Position numbers and translations under genes: made by a program
In this document: positions 56,908 to 64,000 of the stretch, one piece after another
Layout: each line of letters begins with the position of its first letter
Numbering within the stretch: the first letter of the stretch is position 1
Notes under the pieces: generated by a model
What the model saw: the letters and a program-made list of their open reading frames with translations, nothing else
What the model was told of the DNA's origin: nothing
Database searches by the model: none
Source: Mesorhizobium sp. M4B.F.Ca.ET.058.02.1.1
GTDB taxonomy: Bacteria > Pseudomonadota > Alphaproteobacteria > Rhizobiales > Rhizobiaceae
DNA length: 64,000 bases
Assembly: GCF_003952505.1 (NCBI RefSeq)
Contig: NZ_CP034450.1
Span: 4,526,001 to 4,590,000 of the forward strand
Direction of reading: 5' to 3'

Positions 56908-57719
56908 TGGGCGCGATTTTCGAGAAAGGCCATCATGACGGACGCGAGAAACTTTTTTGGCCAGCCCCCTCGATCCAGGGGCTCGAGGCCGACCAGGTTG
57001 CTGGGGTATCGCCGATGAAGAAGCCGCTGGTCCTGATCTGCTCGCAAGATGCCGAGTTCTATCTGCTCTACAGTCACATACTGGAGGTGGACGGTTTCAG
57101 CAGTGAGACGGCAGACGGCGCGAAGGCTGCGCTGGCCTTGGCCGAACAACGGGAGCTTCAGGCCGTAGTGCTGGATTGCGACCCAGCCAGCATAAACGGG
57201 TCCGCAATTTGCGCCCACCTCAAGCGGGAACCGCGCACCACCGACCTGCCCATCATCGCCCTGATCGCGCCTGGCGCCGAGCACCAGCACCTCGATCTCT
57301 TGAAGGCAGGCGTTGAGAGCTTTGTGCGGCCGGTGGCTCCGGCCAAGCTGCTCGACTGCCTGCGGGCGAGGCTCGGGCTGACCAAGCGTGGTTCGAACGG
57401 GGTTGAAAACGACAGTTGGATTTGTTGTGGAGGCCTGGAGATGAAGCTCGATGCCCATCGGGTTCGCGGTAATGGCCACGACATCCATCTCGGACGGATC
57501 GAGTTCAACGTGCTGCGGCTTATGATTGAGGCCCCCGGCAAGGTCTTCAGCCGGGACGAGCTTATCGGGGCGGCCTGGCGGCCCAACATTCATGTCGGTG
57601 CACGCACCGTCGATGTCCATATCAGCCGAATCAGGAGGGCGCTGAAAACGGCCTTGCCCGGCAGCGTCATTCGCACCGTCAGGTCGGCCGGCTACTCGCT
57701 CGAGAAGCCGGACGACTGA
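56904..57719 (+). CDS. OmpR-type response regulator of the nif operon
   Basis: A receiver domain ([40 protein letters not shown] with the likely phospho-Asp, then [15 protein letters not shown], where the usual Lys is Arg) and a winged-helix output ([46 protein letters not shown]). The first ATG, 56904, overlaps the DUF269 stop (ATGA); ATG 57015 gives a standard 234-residue protein without the odd 37-residue lead. No kinase gene is nearby. Its place in the nifHDKENX operon suggests a role in bacteroid gene control. Confidence 0.85.
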   Translation: MMGAIFEKGHHDGREKLFWPAPSIQGLEADQVAGVSPMKKPLVLICSQDAEFYLLYSHILEVDGFSSETADGAKAALALAEQRELQAVVLDCDPASINGSAICAHLKREPRTTDLPIIALIAPGAEHQHLDLLKAGVESFVRPVAPAKLLDCLRARLGLTKRGSNGVENDSWICCGGLEMKLDAHRVRGNGHDIHLGRIEFNVLRLMIEAPGKVFSRDELIGAAWRPNIHVGARTVDVHISRIRRALKTALPGSVIRTVRSAGYSLEKPDD

Positions 57720-57812
57720 AATCGGTGGTCGAATGTGGTGCCGCTCTCTCTTCCTCCGCTGAGAGCGGTGTTGCCGCAGACGCTCCTAACGAAGACCAAG
57801 AGAAGCAGGCAA

Positions 57813-58685
57813 ATGGAATTTAAAAGCATATTCTGTGTGACGGGTGCTGATCATTCTGATGAGGACCTCACAACAGCTGCCGGACTGTGTGGCGAGGTCG
57901 GCGCGCACCTATCCGTACTGATTATACCGCCTCCATTGCTCTTGATGTCGTCTCCGCCCCTCGAGTGGGGTACGGGACGTGCACAGGCAATTGCAGTACC
58001 GAATTATCGATTTCAGCAAATCGAGAAATTTTCACAGGACGTGACCAGAATGGAAAGACGGTCCGCGGATATCCTCAAACGGCTGAAAGCTATGTCGCTT
58101 TCCTGTGACGTTGACACCGACTATTGCGATCCGGCTAGCCTCGGTGAAGTGGCGCGACAGCGGGCGCTCTGCGCTGACCTGACGATCGTTGGAGCGGACC
58201 TCCTCAACGATGAGACTCTCGGACCTCCTGTTGTCAACGGCTGCTTGTTCGATAGCGGAAAGCCGGTGCTCATCGTGCCGAAGGGCGCTAAGGCGACCCT
58301 GTCGCCTCGACGCGTGCTGGTCGGCTGGGATTCGCGCGTAGAGGCCTCGCGTGCGGTTCGGGAAGCTCTTAGTCTCCTATCCGCTGCTGAGGAAGTTTGT
58401 GTCGCTATGGTCGATCCGAAGGCGCAAAACAACGGGAAAGGTGCGCAGTCTGGAGCAGACATCGCTGCCTATCTTACTCGGCACGGTGCTCGGGTCTCGG
58501 TTGACCTGCTTAAGAGCGCCGGTAAATCGGCGGCCACAGTGCTGACGCAGCACGCGGCCGACACCTGCGCCGACATGATAGTCATGGGTGCTTATGGCAG
58601 CCGTCGGCTGCGTGAGCGGATTTTCGGCGGTCCGCCGAGCTGGAGCTTTGAGAAGACCACATTGCCGCTGTTTTTGGCTCGCTGA
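57813..58685 (+). CDS. Universal stress protein, two UspA domains
   Basis: A 290-residue tandem Usp protein. The first half starts EFKSIFCVTGADHSDEDLTT and ends VNGCLFDSGKPVLIVPKG; the second starts PRRVLVGWDSRVEASRAV and ends ADMIVMGAYGSRRLRERIFG (G-x2-G-x9-G-type nucleotide loop). Role unknown; such genes often follow nif operons or respond to low oxygen. ATG 57813 has AAGCAGGC upstream, 93 bases after the regulator stop. Confidence 0.9.
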   Translation: MEFKSIFCVTGADHSDEDLTTAAGLCGEVGAHLSVLIIPPPLLLMSSPPLEWGTGRAQAIAVPNYRFQQIEKFSQDVTRMERRSADILKRLKAMSLSCDVDTDYCDPASLGEVARQRALCADLTIVGADLLNDETLGPPVVNGCLFDSGKPVLIVPKGAKATLSPRRVLVGWDSRVEASRAVREALSLLSAAEEVCVAMVDPKAQNNGKGAQSGADIAAYLTRHGARVSVDLLKSAGKSAATVLTQHAADTCADMIVMGAYGSRRLRERIFGGPPSWSFEKTTLPLFLAR

Positions 58686-59531
58686 TCAGTTCCGTAGGAA
58701 CACCGATCAGGTCGTAGGACCGCCAACCAGTCCGAAGTCGTCGTCGGTTACCGGTCGGATTGCGGAGACATGGCTGGATCCGCGAACATCTTGCGACGCT
58801 TGTCAGAGCCAAACCGGACGCCTCGACTGCTTCAGGACGCTCTCGTGCATCCAACTCGTGCGAGATCGTCTGTAACGGGCAGTAAAGACGAACGGCTGCA
58901 GCAGACCGCAGCCAAGCCACAGGGCGGGTGTACCAGGGGACCCCCGCCTCGGGGCGCGAACCCTGTTGGAAGGCCCCTGATCAGTACCCGGACGCGGGTC
59001 AAATCGGCGGCTGCCCCCTGTCAGGCCTGCGGTGTGCAAGGGCCGCTGCCGCGGAGCTTCCTCTGCCCGATCGTCGGGCGTGCGACAATGTCGGGTTCCA
59101 GACGAGCTGGAATTACGCGAACTCGTTGGTTTGACGTTTTCTTTATCCGGCACGCTGCATGCATGGCAGTCTACGAACGCATTACGAGCCGTTATCCATG
59201 GTTACGCCCCTCGAAGAAAGAGCCGCTTCCGTCGTAACCGGGAAACAGCCAATCCTGGGGTGGAGGCAGCCGCTAGGAGCCGCCGTAAAATCCGGAGAGC
59301 TGCGCGACAGCATCACACGCGGTCCTTCTCGCTCTTGGGTTCGGATGATGCGGTGCCCGCTGTCGATGTCGCCCATTGAGCCCAAGATCTGGAAGGCCGC
59401 GCAGGCTTTTGCCTTCCTCTCAGTCGGGACCGCGGCTCAAGGATGCCTGTGAGGTTCGCAATGCTCAATGCCTGGCGGTCGCCGCGCACATGCCGCTGAG
59501 TTGGGAAACACTCCTAGAGGAGCAAGGATAA
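58686..59531. other. No recognisable gene after the stress protein
   Basis: About 850 bases. A plus-strand CGGCACGCTGCATGC at 59148-59162 has correct GG/GC spacing for a sigma-54 promoter but no TGT-N10-ACA (nearest TGT-N10-ACG at 59088) and no close gene. No RNA seen. Confidence 0.35.
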
Positions 59532-60830
59532 GTGGACCTCTTTTGCATTGGTATCGGTGCTGGGCCGTCTAATTTGAGCCTTGCGTGTCAGATACAGGAA
59601 GAGATTGCGCAAGGGGCACTGTTCTTGGACCGGCAGGTCGATTTCCGCGGACATCCAGGCAGCGCTTTCGATTGCGCGGAGCTCCAGGTCGGCCACTTCC
59701 AGGATCTGGTTACTCTGGTCAATCCGCGATCAGCCTACACATTCGTAAATTACCTCCACGAGAACGGGCGTCTTTACCATTTCCTCAATGCGCAATTTCA
59801 CGGGGTGCTCAGAGCCGAGTTCGCCCAATATCTCAACTGGGCGTTCCAGAAGAATCCGCTTGTCCGTGGCGGCGAGGCAGTTCGCGAAATCCGCTTTGAC
59901 GGCGAGTTTCGCGTGCGGACGGACAACGCGGTCCTTGATGCGAGAAACCTCGTCATCGACATAGGCAAGCAGGCGCAAATTCCGCCTCAGTTTCATGGCT
60001 GGACTGGACCCAACCTGTTCCACTCATCAGACCTAGCGCATATCCATCCTGAGGTGCACAAAAAGCATGTCTGCGTGGTTGGCGGCGGACAGTCGGGAGC
60101 CGAGCTGCTGCTGCACCTTGTCGGCCGGCCGAAAGAACGGCGGCCCGCGGCGATCACTTGGGTCTTGACGCGCGAGATGCCTTTCGACGACCACCCGTTC
60201 ACAAACGAGCTGTTCACGCCTTGCTTTTCGGATCGTTTTGCGGCCATGAGCGAGGTGCATCGCCAGCTGTTCCTGCGGCGTTTCGCGCTTGCCTCCGACG
60301 GGATTTCAGAGAGCACGTTGCGCGCGGTCTATCAGGCGCTCTACCACCACGCCTTTCTCGAGCCACACCAATGCGACATCACACTGCGGCCAAGTTGCAA
60401 CGTGTCGCGCTGCATCAACGCAGGGGCGGGGCACAGGCTCACGCTGCAGCGCGGCATGGATAACATCGGAGAAGTAACCGCCGACATCGTCATCCTGGCC
60501 ACGGGGTACGAGAACGCGCTGCCGGACTTCCTGGAACCGATCGCAGATCGCCTCGAGCAGATCGGCAATGAGTTCGCCATCGGCGAGGATTTTTCGGTGT
60601 ACTGGGACGGACCGCGAGACAGACGCCTTTTCGTTCAGAACGCCTGCCTTGGACAGCGCGGGCTGGCTGATCCGAACTTTGGCCTGCTGGCCTGGCGAGC
60701 GCGCCGCATCCTGGACAGCCTTCTGGGGCGCGCGCCATGCACCAATCCCGAGCATCTGGGCTTCATCAGCCGTACGTTGATCGAGCGCCGGCCCGACCTC
60801 GTAGCCGAAGAAATGGGCAGCGGGATATAA
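59532..60830 (+). CDS. Lysine/ornithine N-hydroxylase (IucD/PvdA family)
   Basis: A 432-residue flavin N-monooxygenase: FCIGIGAGPSNLSLACQIQE (FAD motif), LQVGHFQDLVTLVNPRSAYT, VCVVGGGQSGAELLLHLVGR (NADPH motif) and VILATGYENALPDFLEPI (the ATGY signature). It makes N-hydroxy-lysine or -ornithine for hydroxamate siderophores. GTG 59532 follows GAGGAGCAAGGA. No synthetase or acyltransferase is seen after it in the window; the next 800 bases carry no recognisable gene, so it is an orphan here. Confidence 0.9.
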   Translation: MDLFCIGIGAGPSNLSLACQIQEEIAQGALFLDRQVDFRGHPGSAFDCAELQVGHFQDLVTLVNPRSAYTFVNYLHENGRLYHFLNAQFHGVLRAEFAQYLNWAFQKNPLVRGGEAVREIRFDGEFRVRTDNAVLDARNLVIDIGKQAQIPPQFHGWTGPNLFHSSDLAHIHPEVHKKHVCVVGGGQSGAELLLHLVGRPKERRPAAITWVLTREMPFDDHPFTNELFTPCFSDRFAAMSEVHRQLFLRRFALASDGISESTLRAVYQALYHHAFLEPHQCDITLRPSCNVSRCINAGAGHRLTLQRGMDNIGEVTADIVILATGYENALPDFLEPIADRLEQIGNEFAIGEDFSVYWDGPRDRRLFVQNACLGQRGLADPNFGLLAWRARRILDSLLGRAPCTNPEHLGFISRTLIERRPDLVAEEMGSGI

Positions 60831-61658
60831 TGGTCTACTATTGTTCATTGGCGGTGGCATCCAGGGAATGATGTACGCCTTCGTTGCGGCGAAGGCGGGA
60901 GCCTTAGCCCAGATCATCTTGACCGAATAAGCACTCGGGCCCTGAGGCACATCGTATATTCTGCGGACGTTTTCCCCTACGCTCGTTAAATCCTTACGTT
61001 CACTCGAAATTGCGCGGACTTTTGAGAAGAAAACCGGCACTGACGAAGAGTGCGGTAGCCTCAGCGGCCATGGCTGAGCCCGCAGTCAGCGGGGAGGGTC
61101 CTTGCCTTTGGCGATGCATGTCGTGGCTGGACCCGGTGAGTTAGGTGAGTCCGGCCCAGTCTACCCAGCCCCTGCGCCCGCCCCGAAGCCGCTCGCCCGC
61201 TCAGCGCTATCGAGGGGGCGCTCGCGAGCGGCTTCGCTGACCGCCGTGCTACAGCGTAAGGACGCGACCCCAGTGAAGGCATACTCCAGTGTCGCCAATT
61301 CCTTTTCGTTGGCCCGCCGCAAGCCGGTCTTCCAACCAAAGGCCGAACTCGCCAATTTGCCAGCCAACTCCACCAACGATTGTCTAAATCCGCTACCCCG
61401 GGGCGGTTCGCTCGGGCTCGCTTGCTTGAGCACGGCACAGACGGGATCGCGAGCATGATGCCGCGGAATGGGAACGCACCATGCTTGGGCACGAGGGCCC
61501 GTGCCAACGCGCATCGCGCCAATCGGCGTCGTCACGTCCGAGATTCAGCACCGGCTGCTCGGCGCTTTTACGCTCGCATCATGCGCCGGCATGCCGCTGG
61601 CGATCCATGACGCGATGCCGCCGAGGCTGCTCGTTCATGGAAAGCGATAAGCACTAGA
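60831..61658. other. Unassigned region after the N-hydroxylase
   Basis: A plus-strand segment at 60840-60900 reads FIGGGIQGMMYAFVAAKAGA-like hydrophobic sequence across frames, and a minus-strand piece near 61300 reads ELAGKLASSAFGWKTGLRRA followed by NEKELATLEYAF. Both look like gene fragments, but I cannot name them. Confidence 0.3.
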
Positions 61659-62009
61659 TTAATGGGCAACCTCGTCGGGACCGAAAAGGGCGCTAAACCG
61701 GCTGGCTAGATCGATCCAGGGTGCCGCGTCTCCGCGCTCTGAAGCTATTCGAACGACCGTCGCCAGATAATCGGTAAAAGCCTTCAGTCTGATGGCGCCT
61801 TGCTCAGAAAGGTGGTCAATGGCGTCAAGCCGCTGGTGAACGGCAGCCAGCATATGTTGCACCAAAAGCAGTGAGGATGGGCAAGGGCAGTCGCCCTTAC
61901 TCGCGAGGCGCCTGCACTCGCTGCAAAGCGGCGGAATGTCCTCTAAGGCTAGGTCGCCGGAAAGCCGTTGTATGAGATTGTCAGTGGCGTTCCACAAATT
62001 CGCTCGCAT
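61659..62009 (-). CDS. Small cysteine-containing protein coupled to pyrE
   Basis: A 116-residue frame from ATG 62009 ([20 protein letters not shown]) overlapping the pyrE 3' end by 29 bases. [20 protein letters not shown] contains C-x2-C-x7-C-x-C, a possible zinc or Fe-S site. The C-terminal half is helical. No family recognised. The overlap suggests co-translation with pyrE. Confidence 0.5.
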   Translation of the reverse strand: MRANLWNATDNLIQRLSGDLALEDIPPLCSECRRLASKGDCPCPSSLLLVQHMLAAVHQRLDAIDHLSEQGAIRLKAFTDYLATVVRIASERGDAAPWIDLASRFSALFGPDEVAH

Positions 62010-62577
62010 GCAGAACGGAATGCAGCGTGACCCCATGTTGGGCTAGCAGCTCCGTAGCTCCCTCGTCACGGTCCACGAGGCAAGCTGCGTCACCTACAAT
62101 GCCCCCGACGCGGCGAACCTCTTCAATCGCCTTCAATATCGACTTGCCGCTTGTGGCAACGTCGTCAACGATCAGGACGACTTTTCCCTCGAGATCTTCT
62201 TTGGGCCCAAGACCTTCAATCACGTCCCTTGTGCCATGAGACTTCGGAGTTTTGCGAACGAAGATCGTGTTTATGGGTTTGTTCATCGCCGAGCTGACAG
62301 CTGCCATCGATCCGATTACGGGGACCGCTCCCATTTCAAGGCCGCCGACGTACTCTGCTTTCACTTGCTCAGCGATTTTTAGGAACTCAAGAGCGGCAAG
62401 TTGCGCGCCTCGCGCCATCATCATGGTAGGCTTCATATTGAAATAGATGTCGCTCTCTATGCCCGACGAGAGCGTGTAGCGTCCGGATCGAAAAGAGCGC
62501 TCACGGACGATTTCGCGGAGTTCGTCCTTATCGTGTTGGCTGGAATCAACTGGTCTGAATTTTGCCAGTGCCGCCAT
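61981..62577 (-). CDS. pyrE: PyrE, orotate phosphoribosyltransferase
   Basis: A 198-residue transferase: [20 protein letters not shown] start, [11 protein letters not shown] loop, and [20 protein letters not shown], the PRPP-binding motif. It makes OMP from orotate and PRPP in pyrimidine synthesis. A housekeeping-type enzyme in a symbiosis island; the chromosome normally has its own pyrE. ATG 62577 has GGCGAGG upstream. Confidence 0.92.
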   Translation of the reverse strand: MAALAKFRPVDSSQHDKDELREIVRERSFRSGRYTLSSGIESDIYFNMKPTMMMARGAQLAALEFLKIAEQVKAEYVGGLEMGAVPVIGSMAAVSSAMNKPINTIFVRKTPKSHGTRDVIEGLGPKEDLEGKVVLIVDDVATSGKSILKAIEEVRRVGGIVGDAACLVDRDEGATELLAQHGVTLHSVLHASEFVERH

Positions 62578-63439
62578 AGATCTGACCTCGCCCTAGGGAA
62601 AAAATTGGGTGCGGCATGCACCTAGTCACTACCGCTATGTGGCTTATGCAAGTGTTCGCGGGGTGTGTCAATTAATGTCAATACCGGTGCGACCGTTTCG
62701 CGCAGATTTTTCCATTATCGTTATTGGGTGCCTAAAGCGTGATCACGGGTTTCCCTACGGCTGGGTAGCGTTGGCTACCCGCCCTTGCCCGATCTCGGCA
62801 GGCACGGCTTTTCTCGATGCGGGCCGTCTCTTTGAGGATTTGGGCGTTTCATCCTCGTCCGCTCGAGTTCCGCCTCGCTCGGCCCCGTTTGCGCCAGCTT
62901 CTTAACCAGGTTGCGCATGAGGTGAGCGTTTCGGCCGCCATGTCGGCCCGTGTCGCTCTTGTGATGACGAGTGGGCAAGGCCGCGCTTTTCGTGCAACCT
63001 CCTCGTAGAGGCGCGAGAGGTAAAGTTCGAGCCGCCGAGAATTTTTGTCATCAGCACCGCGGCGCAACATTTCGGCTCGCTTCATCTGACGACGGTAAAA
63101 AGCAAAAGTTCAAGGTAGGTCGTAGTCCACCTCCCCTGCCGGCCGAGTCTTTACGGCGATATCGGCGACAGGGGCGAGCGTCTGCCTCTGAGGCAGACGC
63201 CGAACAGCAGGCCGAGCCTTACACTGATTTTGGTGACATTGAGTTTCGCCGACACCCGTGAGATGGAGCCTATCACGGGCGGGAAGCGTCTTGTGGCAGA
63301 ACTCGACAAGCGGCGCTACGTTCTGGACGCCGGCGTTGCTGACAGGACATCGAGGCGCCCGAAGGTTTCGATTGCCTGCATCAGCCGCGTTCCACCTGCC
63401 CCTCACCCTGGCAACCATTTTTCGTCAATCGATCGATCC
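62578..63439. other. Decayed region, no gene named
   Basis: Minus-strand frames between 62775 and 63085 (for example RRLELYLSRLYEEVARKARP) look protein-like and Arg-rich, as in conjugation or plasmid proteins, but I cannot assign a family. The rest shows only short frames. Confidence 0.35.
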
Positions 63440-63622
63440 CGGACGCCGTTGTTGGACTTCGCTGTGATCAAGATCCGCGGACCACTCTTGCTCCCTCGCG
63501 GGCGAACCGCGCTTTCCTTGCCGACCCCGCTCGCGGCTTCGGCGATCACCGCCACCTTGTCGATAAGCCGGCCACCGGCTCCCCGTCGCGCTGGTTCAAC
63601 AAAATATCATTGTGAAAGTTCA
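63440..63622 (-). pseudogene. N-terminal remnant of a 3-hydroxybutyrate dehydrogenase-like SDR
   Basis: From ATG 63622, after AGGAAGAAACC, frames read RLIDKVAVIAEAASGVGKES then, shifted, RFAREGARVV, matching the SDR start (K-V-A-V-I-TG-AASG-IG-KE and FA-x-EGA-x-VV). It starts 16 bases before the acetoacetate decarboxylase stop, an order seen in ketone-body operons. The rest is lost. Confidence 0.55.
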
Positions 63623-64000
63623 TGGTTTCTTCCTTTCCGATGGCGAGGCTCGGCTTCCGCGAGATAGTCGTGGACGACCTTCCCGAGCGCGAGCGTGAGA
63701 TCGGCGACGAGGTGTACGGCCGAGACTACTTCCAGCACCGGCAGTTCGGCGACGGGGGCAAGCGCATGCGACCAGAGGTTCAGGGCTGCCGGGCCGGTCC
63801 AGGCGCCTCTCAGATCGATGTCCTCCAGGTGGTATTCCACGAGTTCGCAGATGCGCGGCGTGCCGTCGACATGCGGGACGATTTTGAGGAGGAAGTTCGG
63901 GTCGGCGAGCGAGGCCTTAACGCTCCCAAGGTCCGCGGCCCGGTGCTTGTAGCCCATCGTACCCGTCGCGACGCGGACCGGGCCGTAGTCCAGCGTGCCA
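63607..64000 (-). CDS. adc: Acetoacetate decarboxylase, C-terminal part (cut by window edge)
   Basis: Reads from the window edge [20 protein letters not shown], then [20 protein letters not shown] and [20 protein letters not shown], then [16 protein letters not shown]. This is the second half of acetoacetate decarboxylase (the Schiff-base lysine lies in the missing part). It turns acetoacetate to acetone and CO2. No stop or shift is seen in the visible part. Confidence 0.85.
   Translation of the reverse strand, partial: GTLDYGPVRVATGTMGYKHRAADLGSVKASLADPNFLLKIVPHVDGTPRICELVEYHLEDIDLRGAWTGPAALNLWSHALAPVAELPVLEVVSAVHLVADLTLALGKVVHDYLAEAEPRHRKGRNHELSQ

Noticed and set aside
59148..59162. Sigma-54 promoter on the plus strand
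   Set aside because: Spacing fits, but -24 is CGG instead of TGG, no proper activator site is present and no gene starts within 300 bases.
60306..61040. 244-codon minus-strand frame overlapping the N-hydroxylase
   Set aside because: Most of it is antisense to a conserved enzyme; the free part shows no recognisable domain.

Overview
The window is an accessory nitrogen-fixation/nodulation region of an alphaproteobacterial legume symbiont, most like a Mesorhizobium symbiosis island. The evidence is gene content: nodE and nodL, a near-complete nif/fix set, a symbiotic prx-rpoN pair, an alpha-carbonic anhydrase of the M. loti caaA kind, homologues of NGR234 y4wE/y4wF, a rhizobial-type P450, and many insertion-sequence scars and broken genes. 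NodE and NodL suggest, but do not prove, a modified Nod factor of the type made for galegoid legumes.

Layout. 1-69 is the 3' end of nodE. 816-1874 is a short nifA lacking the usual sensory domain, with two palindromes upstream, followed by a subtilisin-type autotransporter (2273-5386). 6035-7259 is a DarT1/NADAR toxin-antitoxin pair next to an ISNCY-type transposase. 8760-11472 holds an IalB-like protein, two hydrolase pseudogenes and nodL. From 11780 to 23335 the minus strand carries iscN, a nifU vestige, nifS, nifW, fixABCX, a wrecked second nifA cut by an IS66 element, then nifB-fdxN-nifZ-nifT and a SIR2-like gene. 23684-26468 has a small unknown ORF, hmuS and an MFS exporter. 27871-33569 is a plus-strand run of P450, ferredoxin-SnoaL fusion, double SDR, luciferase-like monooxygenase and nifQ, meeting rpoN and prx on the other strand. 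36786-39044 is a y4wE/y4wF-like pair. 39146-43030 is decayed apart from a trypsin-like protease. 43091-46424 has queC-queD-queE and caaA. 47315-48286 is a damaged Phd/nucleotidyltransferase/HEPN locus. 48658-58685 is nifHDKENX, a frameshifted DUF269 gene, a response regulator and a universal stress protein. The end holds an orphan amine N-hydroxylase, pyrE and acetoacetate decarboxylase.

How it works together. NifA with RpoN should fire -24/-12 promoters. I can read promoters with TGT-N10-ACA activator sites before nifH and nifB, and a -24/-12 element before iscN. NifB, NifQ, NifE, NifN and NifX build FeMo-co, NifS and IscN serve Fe-S assembly, and FixABCX with FdxN feeds electrons. The main surprises are the replaced or decayed core genes (second nifA, nifU, DUF269) and an uncharacterised P450/ferredoxin/SDR/flavin-monooxygenase cassette set directly upstream of nifQ.

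Several genes carry single-base frameshifts. I cannot tell true decay from sequencing error from this sequence alone.
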